This document shows, piece after piece, positions 1-5,969 of a DNA stretch of 7,507 bases (its first letter is position 1; the number at the start of each line of letters is the position of its first letter). Under the pieces are notes generated by a model, which worked only from the letters and a program-made list of their open reading frames with translations, was not told where the DNA came from and did no database searches. Origin of the DNA: an uncultured Clostridia bacterium. GTDB taxonomy: Bacteria; Bacillota; Clostridia; Oscillospirales; Acutalibacteraceae. A program made the position numbers and the translations under genes. The stretch lies in the NCBI GenBank assembly GCA_958436475.1, contig CAUBKG010000077.1:1-7507 (forward strand), in the 5' to 3' direction.

Positions 1-1
1 C

Positions 2-1375
2 AGCGGGGAAAGGCTGGAGGCAGAGGGCGTGATCCTTTCCTGCGTCCATTACTGTGATGAAAGAGGCATCATCAAGACCTATGAGGTTGCGAGCGAGTTT
101 TCCAAGAGCTTCGATATCAAGGATACTTCGGAAAACGACTGCGTGTTTATCCGGGCAACTGTGGATTATGTAAATTACCGTGCGGTATCTTCACGAAAGA
201 TCGAAATTCACGGTTCCGTTACCCTTGCGGTAAGGGTATGCCGCCGGCAGGAATTTCCGCTCATCAGCGATGCGGAGGGCGGCGGCCTGGAGCTCAGAAG
301 AGAAACAAAAAAAGCCGTGGATTTTGTAAACAGCACGGAAAAGTTTTTCCTGCTGGACGAGGTAGTGGAAATCGGGCCATCCAGGCCTCAGATTCAGTCT
401 CTCATCATGAACGATTCCTCTGTGATGCTGCACGATTATAAAATCATCAACAATAAGCTGATCTTAAAGGGAGAGGTCGTGCTGAACATCGTTTACAGCG
501 GAGACCTCGAGAGCCCGGAGCTGGAAACGATGGAGGCATCCCTTCCCGTGAGCCAGATTTTGGAGCTCGACCAGGTAGACGACGAATGCATCTGCGATGT
601 GGAGCTTTCCATCGAAGGGGTATCGCTCAAGCCCCGGTCGGATGCGGCGGGCGAGGTGAAAAACATAGCGGCGGAAATCCGCATCAAGGCAACTGCCTCC
701 GCGTACCGCGCCTGCGAAATCCCGCTGATCGAAGAGGCCTATTCCACCGAGTGTGAAACGGATGTGGAGGCCGAGCCGCTTGAATATTTATCGCTGCTCG
801 AGAGCAGAAGGGATACGTTCCTCGTCAAGAAAAACGTCGAGCTGCCGGATACGGTGATCCAGAGCGTCATGAGGGTATGCTGCCGGGTGCTGAACAAAAC
901 CTTCCGGCGTCAGGGAAGCGAGGTCGTTTTCAGCGGAGCGTTTGCCGTGAATATCCTCGCGTGCGATGAAAACGGCATGCCGCTGCTCGCGGAAAAGCCG
1001 GTTGATTTCGAATACCGGGTCAAGGTAGGGGAAGAAGCGGATGAAATCGTGTGCTCCCCCATCATCATGCCGGTTTCCTGCAGCTACCTGCTCACGGGGA
1101 GCAATCAGATCGAAGTAAAGGTCGAGGCCATGATTTCAGCCAATATCTTCGCGCTCCATACCGAACAGGTCATCACGGGAGTGAACTTGTGCGAGGATAA
1201 AATGTTCAGCGCGAAAGACCGCTTCGGGCTTACGATCTACTTTGCCGAGCAGGGAGAATCGGTTTGGGAGATCGCAAAGAAATACCGCACCACGAGCGAG
1301 CTCGTCATGAACGAAAACGACCTGGCGGAAGATGTGCTGGCCGAAAGCCGGATGCTGCTGATTCCGTGCGCTTGA
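2..1375 (+). CDS. sipL: SipL-like SPOCS (DUF3794) repeat and LysM spore coat morphogenesis protein, 5' partial
   Basis: The frame is open to the left edge, so the 457 visible residues are the C-terminal part of a longer protein. The GTG at 29 is probably an internal Val codon. Three SPOCS-type (DUF3794) units can be seen by their recurring pattern of a beta strand, a short acidic turn and a second strand. They lie at about bases 26-240, 450-720 and 920-1180, with turn motifs VHYCDERG, IVYSGDLE and ILACDENG. The last 50 codons (about 1229-1366) form a LysM domain, with GESVWEIAKKY, the N-E-N-D-L stretch and a final LLIP. This order matches SipL of Clostridioides difficile, whose LysM domain binds SpoIVA rather than peptidoglycan and localises coat material around the forespore. 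The next gene is spoIVA, which supports the assignment. The family is clear. Orthology to SipL, rather than to another SPOCS-LysM paralogue, is inferred from architecture and context. Confidence 0.85.
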   Translation, partial: SGERLEAEGVILSCVHYCDERGIIKTYEVASEFSKSFDIKDTSENDCVFIRATVDYVNYRAVSSRKIEIHGSVTLAVRVCRRQEFPLISDAEGGGLELRRETKKAVDFVNSTEKFFLLDEVVEIGPSRPQIQSLIMNDSSVMLHDYKIINNKLILKGEVVLNIVYSGDLESPELETMEASLPVSQILELDQVDDECICDVELSIEGVSLKPRSDAAGEVKNIAAEIRIKATASAYRACEIPLIEEAYSTECETDVEAEPLEYLSLLESRRDTFLVKKNVELPDTVIQSVMRVCCRVLNKTFRRQGSEVVFSGAFAVNILACDENGMPLLAEKPVDFEYRVKVGEEADEIVCSPIIMPVSCSYLLTGSNQIEVKVEAMISANIFALHTEQVITGVNLCEDKMFSAKDRFGLTIYFAEQGESVWEIAKKYRTTSELVMNENDLAEDVLAESRMLLIPCA

Positions 1376-1409
1376 AGAACACAATACGATTGAGGAGGAA
1401 CGACAGGTT

Positions 1410-2885
1410 ATGCAGGAGAAAAATATTTACAGCGATATTGCAGAGCGCACAGGCGGCGATATTTATGTAGGCGTGGTGGGGCCGGTGCGCACGGGGAAAT
1501 CCACCTTTATCAAGCGCTTTATGGATGCTCTCGTCATCCCGAATATCAGCGGGTCGGCCAAGGAGCGCGCGATCGACGAGCTTCCGCAATCGGCGGCCGG
1601 ACGCACCATTATGACCACGGAGCCAAAATTTATTCCCGAGGACGCGATCGAGCTGACGCTGGAAGGAAACAAGTCCTTCCGCGTGCGCCTGATCGACTGC
1701 GTGGGCTACATCGTGCCGAGCAGCCTCGGATACATAGAAGGGGATATGCCCCGTATGGTGATGACCCCCTGGTTCGATAAGGAAATCCCCTTCAATATGG
1801 CGGCCGAGCTCGGCACCAAGAAGGTGATCACCGAGCATTCGAGCATCGGGCTGGTTATTACGACCGACGGGAGCATCAGCGATATCCCGCGCGAGGAATA
1901 CGAGGAGGCGGAGGAACGCGTCATTGAAGAGCTGAAGGAAATCGACAAGCCCTTCGTGGTTCTCCTCAACTGCATTTATCCCAATTCCCAGCACGCGAAG
2001 GAACTGGCGGCGGCACTTTCCGAAAAATACGGCGTGCCGGTTATGGCGGTCAACTGCCTCGAGATGGATGAAGAGGAGATCCGTGATGTAATGGGGAAAA
2101 TCCTTTATGAGTTCCCCATCCGTGAGATCGGCGTGGATATTCCCCGCTGGATCACGCGCCTCGAAAAGAACCACTGGCTCAAATCCTCCATTTTCCATTC
2201 CATCGTGGATAAGGCCCGCGATCTGAAGCACATCCGGGATATCAACGGCTTTGTCCAGCAGGTGGGACAGTGTGAATACATCAACTTTTCGCAGATTCTG
2301 AACATCGATCTCGGTAGCGGGCGCGCCACGGTAACGGTAAGCGTGGACCAGAGCCTCTTCTATCAGATCCTCTCGGAGAACACCGGGCTGGAAGTCGGGG
2401 AAGAGCAGGAGCTCATGCAGACTATGGTCGAGCTGACAAAGGTGAAAAAAGAATACGATAAGATTAAAAGCGCGCTCAGCGAGGTGGAAGCAACCGGTTA
2501 CGGCATCGTGATGCCCTCGATCGAAGAGCTGTCCCTCGAGGAGCCGGAAATCGTAAAGCAGGGAGGCCGCTACGGCGTGCGTCTGAAGGCTTCGGCGCCT
2601 TCTATCCACATGATGAGGGCCAATATCGTCACAGAGGTTTCGCCCATCGTCGGCTCGGAGCAGCAGTCGGAAGAGCTGGTGAATTACCTGATGGGCGAGT
2701 TCGAAGAGGACCCCTTAAAAATTTGGGATTCGGAGATCTTCGGAAAATCGCTCCATTCGCTGGTCAACGAAGGGCTGCACAATAAGCTTTACCGCATGCC
2801 CTCCGATGCGCGCCTCAAGGTGAAGGAGACCATCGAGCGGATCATCAACGAAGGCTGCAACGGGCTTATCTGCATTTTGCTGTAA
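1410..2885 (+). CDS. spoIVA: SpoIVA, stage IV sporulation ATPase of the spore coat basement layer
   Basis: This 491-residue protein is essentially the length of Bacillus subtilis SpoIVA (492) and is recognisable end to end. SpoIVA is a cytoskeleton-like ATPase of the mother cell. It polymerises on the outer forespore membrane and anchors the coat. The N-terminal TRAFAC-type nucleotide-binding domain has the Walker A motif GPVRTGKST (24-32, Lys30), the conserved QSAAGRTIMTTEPKF stretch with the sensor threonines near 69-70, and a Walker-B-like RLIDCVGY with Asp96. The middle region has ITTDGSISDI and AEERVIEELKEIDKPF. The C-terminal half ends in RIINEGCNGLICILL. A glycine there (485) aligns with the B. 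subtilis glycine implicated in contact with SpoVM, from my memory of that work. The ATG at 1410 follows a strong GAGGAGG at 1392-1398. The gene starts 34 bases after the SipL-like gene, so the two are probably cotranscribed. A hairpin follows the stop. Confidence 0.97.
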   Translation: MQEKNIYSDIAERTGGDIYVGVVGPVRTGKSTFIKRFMDALVIPNISGSAKERAIDELPQSAAGRTIMTTEPKFIPEDAIELTLEGNKSFRVRLIDCVGYIVPSSLGYIEGDMPRMVMTPWFDKEIPFNMAAELGTKKVITEHSSIGLVITTDGSISDIPREEYEEAEERVIEELKEIDKPFVVLLNCIYPNSQHAKELAAALSEKYGVPVMAVNCLEMDEEEIRDVMGKILYEFPIREIGVDIPRWITRLEKNHWLKSSIFHSIVDKARDLKHIRDINGFVQQVGQCEYINFSQILNIDLGSGRATVTVSVDQSLFYQILSENTGLEVGEEQELMQTMVELTKVKKEYDKIKSALSEVEATGYGIVMPSIEELSLEEPEIVKQGGRYGVRLKASAPSIHMMRANIVTEVSPIVGSEQQSEELVNYLMGEFEEDPLKIWDSEIFGKSLHSLVNEGLHNKLYRMPSDARLKVKETIERIINEGCNGLICILL

Positions 2886-2892
2886 TATCAGA

Positions 2893-2922
2893 AAAGGGCG
2901 GCGCTGCTATGCGCCGCCCTTT
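2893..2922 (+). terminator. Hairpin terminator after spoIVA, possibly bidirectional
   Basis: A perfect 12-bp stem (AAAGGGCGGCGC at 2893-2904 with GCGCCGCCCTTT at 2911-2922) encloses a 6-base loop. It begins 8 bases after the spoIVA stop codon. On the + strand the T run is short (TTT, inside the stem). Read on the - strand the stem is followed by TTTTC, so it could also back up termination of rpmB. Confidence 0.8.
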
Positions 2923-2928
2923 ACATGT

Positions 2929-2960
2929 AAAAAGCCTGCCGGCAGAAGCCGACAGGCTTT
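2929..2960 (-). terminator. Rho-independent terminator of rpmB
   Basis: The inverted repeat pairs AAAGCCTG (2931-2938) with CAGGCTTT (2953-2960). A C/A mismatch follows, then four more pairs, CGGC (2940-2943) with GCCG (2948-2951), around an AGAA loop. Read on the - strand it lies 27 bases after the rpmB stop and ends in a run of five T (complement of 2929-2933), the classic intrinsic terminator layout. It stands six bases from the spoIVA hairpin, so the two convergent genes are separated by tandem hairpins. Confidence 0.85.
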
Positions 2961-2987
2961 ACAGTTCACAAACGAAATTACTCTCAC

Positions 2988-3176
2988 TTAAACAGCGCGG
3001 GTAACCTTACCGGAACGCAGGCAACGGGTGCAGGCATAAACTCTTTTGGGAGAGCCGTCTACAATTGCCTTGACGCGTTTGATGTTCGGCTTCCAGGTGC
3101 GGTTGGAACGCCTGTGGGAATGGGATACCTGAATACCGAAAGTCACGCCTTTTCCGCAGAAATCACACTTTGCCAT
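2988..3176 (-). CDS. rpmB: 50S ribosomal protein L28 (bL28)
   Basis: A 62-residue basic protein of the large ribosomal subunit, typical in length for Bacillota L28. It starts MAKCDFCGKGVTFG and contains the family signature VSHSHRRSNRTWKPN and the ending CTRCLRSGKVTRAV. Cys4, Cys7, Cys49 and Cys52 form two CxxC pairs, the zinc-ribbon (C+) form of L28. The frame could be extended 10 codons upstream to 3206, but the ATG at 3176 is chosen because a near-perfect AAAGGAGGTG sits just before it and homologues begin MAKC. It is the only gene in the window on the - strand, with its own promoter and terminator, and it converges on spoIVA. Confidence 0.97.
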   Translation of the reverse strand: MAKCDFCGKGVTFGIQVSHSHRRSNRTWKPNIKRVKAIVDGSPKRVYACTRCLRSGKVTRAV

Positions 3177-3183
3177 GTGTCTG

Positions 3184-3193
3184 CACCTCCTTT
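3184..3193 (-). promoter_or_regulatory. rpmB: Ribosome binding site of rpmB
   Basis: On the - strand this reads AAAGGAGGTG, nearly full complementarity to the 16S rRNA tail, ending 7 bases before the ATG at 3176. It fixes the start at 3176. The upstream in-frame ATG at 3206 would place this site inside the coding region. Confidence 0.9.
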
Positions 3194-3221
3194 TATACCA
3201 ACGCATGAAATTAACGAATTA

Positions 3222-3250
3222 ATAATAGCAGACCTTGGAGAGAAAGGCAA
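3222..3250 (-). promoter_or_regulatory. Sigma-A-type promoter of rpmB
   Basis: On the - strand TTGCCT (-35, 3245-3250) is followed by a 17-base spacer and TATTAT (-10, 3222-3227). A TG dinucleotide one base before the -10 box makes it an extended -10. The run of A upstream on this strand (complement of 3254-3260) could act as an UP element. Transcription would start near 3215, giving a leader of roughly 40 bases. This fits strong vegetative expression of a ribosomal protein gene. The call rests on sequence match only. Confidence 0.75.
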
Positions 3251-3289
3251 GTGTTTTTTTGATCTTTGTGGGAGAGGTTTCCTTAAGCC

Positions 3290-3318
3290 TTGTTTTTTCT
3301 GGGAATACTGTATATAAT
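3290..3318 (+). promoter_or_regulatory. Sigma-A-type promoter of the site-2-protease-like/scpAB cluster
   Basis: TTGTTT (-35, 3290-3295), a 17-base spacer and a perfect TATAAT (-10, 3313-3318) point rightwards. The predicted start of transcription near 3325 lies about 20 bases before the ATG at 3344. Its -35 box is 39 bases from the rpmB -35 box, so the two promoters are back to back. No other convincing promoter is visible before gerW, so this is the likely main promoter for the cluster. Confidence 0.72.
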
Positions 3319-3343
3319 GATATGGAAATGGAGCCGTGATAAA

Positions 3344-4021
3344 ATGATACAATACCTCTTTTCCGGAAACGTGACGATGATACTGTTTTCCCTCATTTCT
3401 TCGCTCATAGTAGTGTGGTTCATCCTGCCGCTCATGGGCTGGGCGGAGGCGAAGGTGGCCGATAAGCTGGGAGACCCCACGCCGAGGAACGGGGGCTTCT
3501 TGAGCCTCAATCCGATGCGTCATATCGACCCGTTCGGCGCGCTGTTCATCATTTTCTTCGGCTTCGGCTGGGGCAAGGGCGTTGCCGCGAACCCGTATTA
3601 TTTCAAGAATCGCAAAAGCGGCACCATTCTTTCCGCGCTTGCAGGGCCGCTCGTGCTGCTGCTGTCTTCCCTGGTACTTTGTTTTGTGCAGCAGGGCCTT
3701 ACCTATGCCGTGTTTCAGACCGGCGGAAGCCAGTTCCTTGTAAGCGTTATCACCATATTGAAAATGATAATCAACCTGAACGTTGCCATTGCGGTTTTCA
3801 ATATCCTGCCCATTCCGCCGCTCAGCGGCTCGCGCATCCTGTTTGCGCTTCTGCCGCCGCGCTACATGGAGTTTTATTACCGCTACCAGCAGATCTTTTT
3901 CATTGCGCTGATGGTGCTTATTTTTTCGAGAGTCCTCACCATTCCTATCGCCTGGCTATCCAATCTGATTCTGGAATTTCTCTATTGGATCGCGGCGCTT
4001 CCGTTCCAGTTGTTTTCTTAA
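3344..4021 (+). CDS. Site-2 protease (M50) family membrane protein with degenerate active site
   Basis: A 225-residue, very hydrophobic protein with about five membrane segments (about 11-30, 62-82, 96-118, 132-155, 184-218). Family landmarks are present in order: KLGDPTPRNGGFLSLNP (41-57), HIDPFG (60-65), the GWGKGVAANPYYFKN stretch (75-89), ALAGP (98-102) and N-x-x-I-A-x-F-N-ILPIPPLSGSRIL (145-166). These belong to the YwhC/RseP-like M50 family. The zinc site is gone: where homologues have HExxH eleven residues before GDPT, this protein reads MGWAE (31-35), and the third-ligand Asp of PLDG is Ser161. No frameshift or stop is seen. It is predicted to be a non-catalytic homologue. The start at ATG 3344 has GGAG at 3330-3333 and lies just downstream of the promoter. 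A TTG at 3290 would sit within the -35 box. Its function is unknown. Confidence 0.88.
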   Translation: MIQYLFSGNVTMILFSLISSLIVVWFILPLMGWAEAKVADKLGDPTPRNGGFLSLNPMRHIDPFGALFIIFFGFGWGKGVAANPYYFKNRKSGTILSALAGPLVLLLSSLVLCFVQQGLTYAVFQTGGSQFLVSVITILKMIINLNVAIAVFNILPIPPLSGSRILFALLPPRYMEFYYRYQQIFFIALMVLIFSRVLTIPIAWLSNLILEFLYWIAALPFQLFS

Positions 4022-4045
4022 ATATTCTGATATCTATTTTTTCGC

Positions 4046-4050
4046 AGGAG
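4046..4050 (+). promoter_or_regulatory. scpA: Ribosome binding site of scpA
   Basis: AGGAG lies 8 bases before the ATG at 4059 but only 2 bases before the in-frame GTG at 4053, so it selects the ATG. Confidence 0.8.
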
Positions 4051-4058
4051 CCGTGTGT

Positions 4059-4772
4059 ATGGAAAAGCTGACCTTCAAACTGAATACGTTCGAAGGCCCG
4101 CTGGACCTGCTGCTGCATCTCATTTCCAAGAACAAGCTGAACCTTTACGATATCCCTGTGCTGGAGCTGGTGGATCAATATCTGCAGTATCTCCATGAGA
4201 TGAAGGAGATGGATATGGATATCGCCAGCGAATTTCTCGAAATGGCGGCGCGCCTCATCCACATGAAAACGGTGATGCTGCTGCCGAAGCACGAGGAATC
4301 GGAAGAGCTGAAAAGGGAGCTCACCGGCCAGCTGCTCGAATACCAGCTTTGCAGGGAAATTGCCGGGCAGCTCGGGAAAAGGGCAACCGGGTTCGACCAT
4401 TTCTGCCGGGAGCCGGAAAAGCTGGAGGCGGACGAAACCTATACCGGCAGCCACGATCCTTTCGTTCTGCTGGAAGCTTACGGCGCGGCCGTGGGCAAGG
4501 GCGAGCGGAAGCTGCCGCCGCCCCGCACGGCCTTTCAGGGAATCGTTTCGAGAAAGATCGTTTCGGTGTCTTCCAAAATCATTTCCGTTCTGCGCGGCCT
4601 GCGGAAAAATGCCTCCGTTACGTATAAAAGCCTGTTCCAGCGGGCAGAATCCCGTTCGGAGCTGGTTGCAACCTTTCTCGCAGTGCTCGAGCTTGTAAAG
4701 GCGCGCCGCATCCGGGTGACGGGAGAGGAAGAAAACGCTGAAATCCGCATTATAACGCAGGAGGGAAAATAA
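4059..4772 (+). CDS. scpA: ScpA, kleisin subunit of the Smc-ScpAB condensin
   Basis: This 237-residue kleisin bridges the heads of the Smc dimer and, with ScpB, forms the condensin that compacts and segregates the chromosome. The N-terminal Smc-binding domain carries the signature FEGPLDLLLHLI (11-22), then KNKLNLYDIPVLELVDQYL and the helix ASEFLEMAARLIHMKTVMLLP (56-76). A variable, charged linker follows (about 77-160). The C-terminal winged helix (about 165-237) has VTYKSLF, then SRSELVATFLAVLELVKARRIRV, where family members also have a Ser-Arg-x-E-x-V-x-x-FL pattern. Its length is close to that of the B. subtilis protein (about 250). It begins 37 bases after the protease-like gene. Its stop codon directly abuts the scpB start, which suggests translational coupling of the two subunits. 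Confidence 0.97.
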   Translation: MEKLTFKLNTFEGPLDLLLHLISKNKLNLYDIPVLELVDQYLQYLHEMKEMDMDIASEFLEMAARLIHMKTVMLLPKHEESEELKRELTGQLLEYQLCREIAGQLGKRATGFDHFCREPEKLEADETYTGSHDPFVLLEAYGAAVGKGERKLPPPRTAFQGIVSRKIVSVSSKIISVLRGLRKNASVTYKSLFQRAESRSELVATFLAVLELVKARRIRVTGEEENAEIRIITQEGK

Positions 4773-5333
4773 ATGGAATTCAAACAGCTCACCGCGGCGA
4801 TGGAAGCCATGATTTTTGCTTCTGGAGAGCCTGCGGAGGCTTCTCGCCTCGCGTCGGTTCTGGAACTGGATGAAGAAACCGTTCATAAAATTTGTGCGCG
4901 CCTCGCGGCAGAACTGGAGGAGAGGGGAAGCGGATTAACGCTGATGCGGCTGGACAGTAGCTATCAGCTCTGCACCCGCACGGAATACGCCGGGCAGATT
5001 AAGGCCCTTCTGGATATCCGGCGGAATATGCCGCTGTCTCAGGCGGCGCTGGAGGTTTTGGCGATCGTCGCGTATAATCAGCCGGTAACAAAAGCGTTTG
5101 CCGAGCAGGTGCGCGGAGTCAACTGCTCCAGCATTTTTGCAGCGCTGATGAACAAAGGCCTCATAGAGGAACGCGGCCGCCTAGAGCTGCCCGGCAGGCC
5201 CCTTCTGTATGGGACAACCCCTAATTTCCTCCGCTGCTTTCACCTGACCTGCATCGGAGACCTTCCGCCGCTCCCGTCTAAAATGAACCCGGAAGAAGAG
5301 AAAACGCCGGAGGAGGAGCCGGAAGCCGTTTAA
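4773..5333 (+). CDS. scpB: ScpB, winged-helix subunit of the Smc-ScpAB condensin
   Basis: A 186-residue partner of ScpA that dimerises and wraps the kleisin linker. The N-terminal winged helix starts MEAMIFASGEP (10-20), matching the family's 'EA-x-LF-x-x-GEP' opening. The second winged helix has the strongly conserved LSQAALEVLAIVAYNQPVT (88-106), VRGVNCSS, LMNKGLIEERGR and PGRPLLYGTTPNFL (140-153), ending DLPPLP. After that comes an acidic, Glu/Pro-rich tail (171-186), usual for ScpB. Family members generally have FGL after the FL motif; here it reads FHL, a small departure. The ribosome site AGGAGGG (4759-4765) lies inside the end of scpA, and the ATG follows the scpA stop with no gap, so the two are very probably coupled. 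Confidence 0.97.
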   Translation: MEFKQLTAAMEAMIFASGEPAEASRLASVLELDEETVHKICARLAAELEERGSGLTLMRLDSSYQLCTRTEYAGQIKALLDIRRNMPLSQAALEVLAIVAYNQPVTKAFAEQVRGVNCSSIFAALMNKGLIEERGRLELPGRPLLYGTTPNFLRCFHLTCIGDLPPLPSKMNPEEEKTPEEEPEAV

Positions 5334-5351
5334 AAGGAAGGGGGACTGCAT

Positions 5352-5969
5352 GTGGCATGGCTCGTTGCGCTGCTTATTTTTCTCACATTGCTCGCGCTGC
5401 TGCTTTTTACCAGCCTAGGCATCTCGCTCCACTACCGGGAGAAGTTCACGCTCACGCTGCATTTTTTTGGCCTGTCGTTCCGTTTAATCGGAAGAAAAAA
5501 GGAAAAGACTAGTAATGTGCCGGGGAAAAAGCATCCCCCAAAAGAAAAAAAGAAAAAGCCTTCTCCCTTTGAGGGAGTCAACAAAGCAGAGCTTGTGGTA
5601 AAGGGCAGCGGGCGGATTCGGGAACTGCTGGAAGGCTATCGGAAAATTTTCCTTCATCTCCGCATAGAGAAGCTGGATTTTCACATGACCGTCGCTTCGA
5701 AAGACAGCGCTTTGACGGGCTTGCTGTATGGCGCGGCATGGAGCGCCGTTTCCACGCTTCACGCGCTGCTGCGGCGTATGGTTGATGTAAAAAACTGCCG
5801 TGTTCGGATCGACGCTGATTTTTTGGAAGACGAGACCCGCGTGGAATTGGATGCGAAAATCGCAATCCGTTTTATATATCTTTGGATCGCCGTATGGATC
5901 GTGCGGCGGGAATACCGGAAATTTATCCGGGAATTAAAACAGAAAAAGGATGGTGCCAAGCATGAGTAA
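5352..5969 (+). CDS. DUF2953 (YtfI-like) membrane-anchored protein
   Basis: A 205-residue protein of unknown function. An N-terminal membrane segment (residues 3-22) is followed by a short strand-rich part and a strongly basic, low-complexity stretch (48-69, with KEKKKK at 64-69). A soluble domain follows, with the LRIEKLDFHMTVASKDSALTGLLYGAAWS region (103-131) typical of DUF2953. A second hydrophobic stretch (169-184), with Trp residues before a basic C-terminus, could be a second membrane or interfacial helix. The start is GTG at 5352, preceded by the purine-rich AGGAAGGGGG (5335-5344); the overlapping ATG at 5350 is in another frame. It lies 18 bases after scpB and overlaps gerW by 8 bases. 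In B. subtilis ytfI (DUF2953) also precedes ytfJ, so the pairing is conserved and a spore-related role is plausible, though inferred only from context. Confidence 0.85.
   Translation: MAWLVALLIFLTLLALLLFTSLGISLHYREKFTLTLHFFGLSFRLIGRKKEKTSNVPGKKHPPKEKKKKPSPFEGVNKAELVVKGSGRIRELLEGYRKIFLHLRIEKLDFHMTVASKDSALTGLLYGAAWSAVSTLHALLRRMVDVKNCRVRIDADFLEDETRVELDAKIAIRFIYLWIAVWIVRREYRKFIRELKQKKDGAKHE

Noticed and set aside
1305..2609. Long - strand open frame (434 codons) opposite spoIVA
   Set aside because: It lies antisense to a gene recognised end to end, its translation is His/Arg/Leu-rich with no recognisable domain, and it has no convincing ribosome site. It is a shadow of the biased codon use of spoIVA.
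3210..3223. Small inverted repeat ATTAA/TTAAT at the rpmB transcript start, as an operator
   Set aside because: Only five AT pairs in an AT-rich promoter region, which is expected by chance.
3271..3300. Weak stem followed by a T run (AGGTT/AGCCT, then TTGTTTTTT) as a terminator
   Set aside because: Only five pairs including a wobble, no + strand gene upstream to terminate, and the T run is better explained as part of the -35 region and spacer.
3114..3317. + strand open frame of 67 codons over rpmB and the promoter region
   Set aside because: It overlaps L28 on the opposite strand and runs through both promoters. No ribosome site and no recognisable product.
3290..3343. Upstream TTG start for the site-2-protease-like gene (18 extra codons)
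   Set aside because: The TTG is the first part of the -35 box and lies upstream of the expected transcript start. ATG 3344 has a GGAG at proper spacing.
3945..4886. Long - strand open frame (313 codons) opposite scpA
   Set aside because: Antisense to the end of the protease-like gene, scpA and the start of scpB, all confidently identified. The composition is typical of a reverse-frame shadow.
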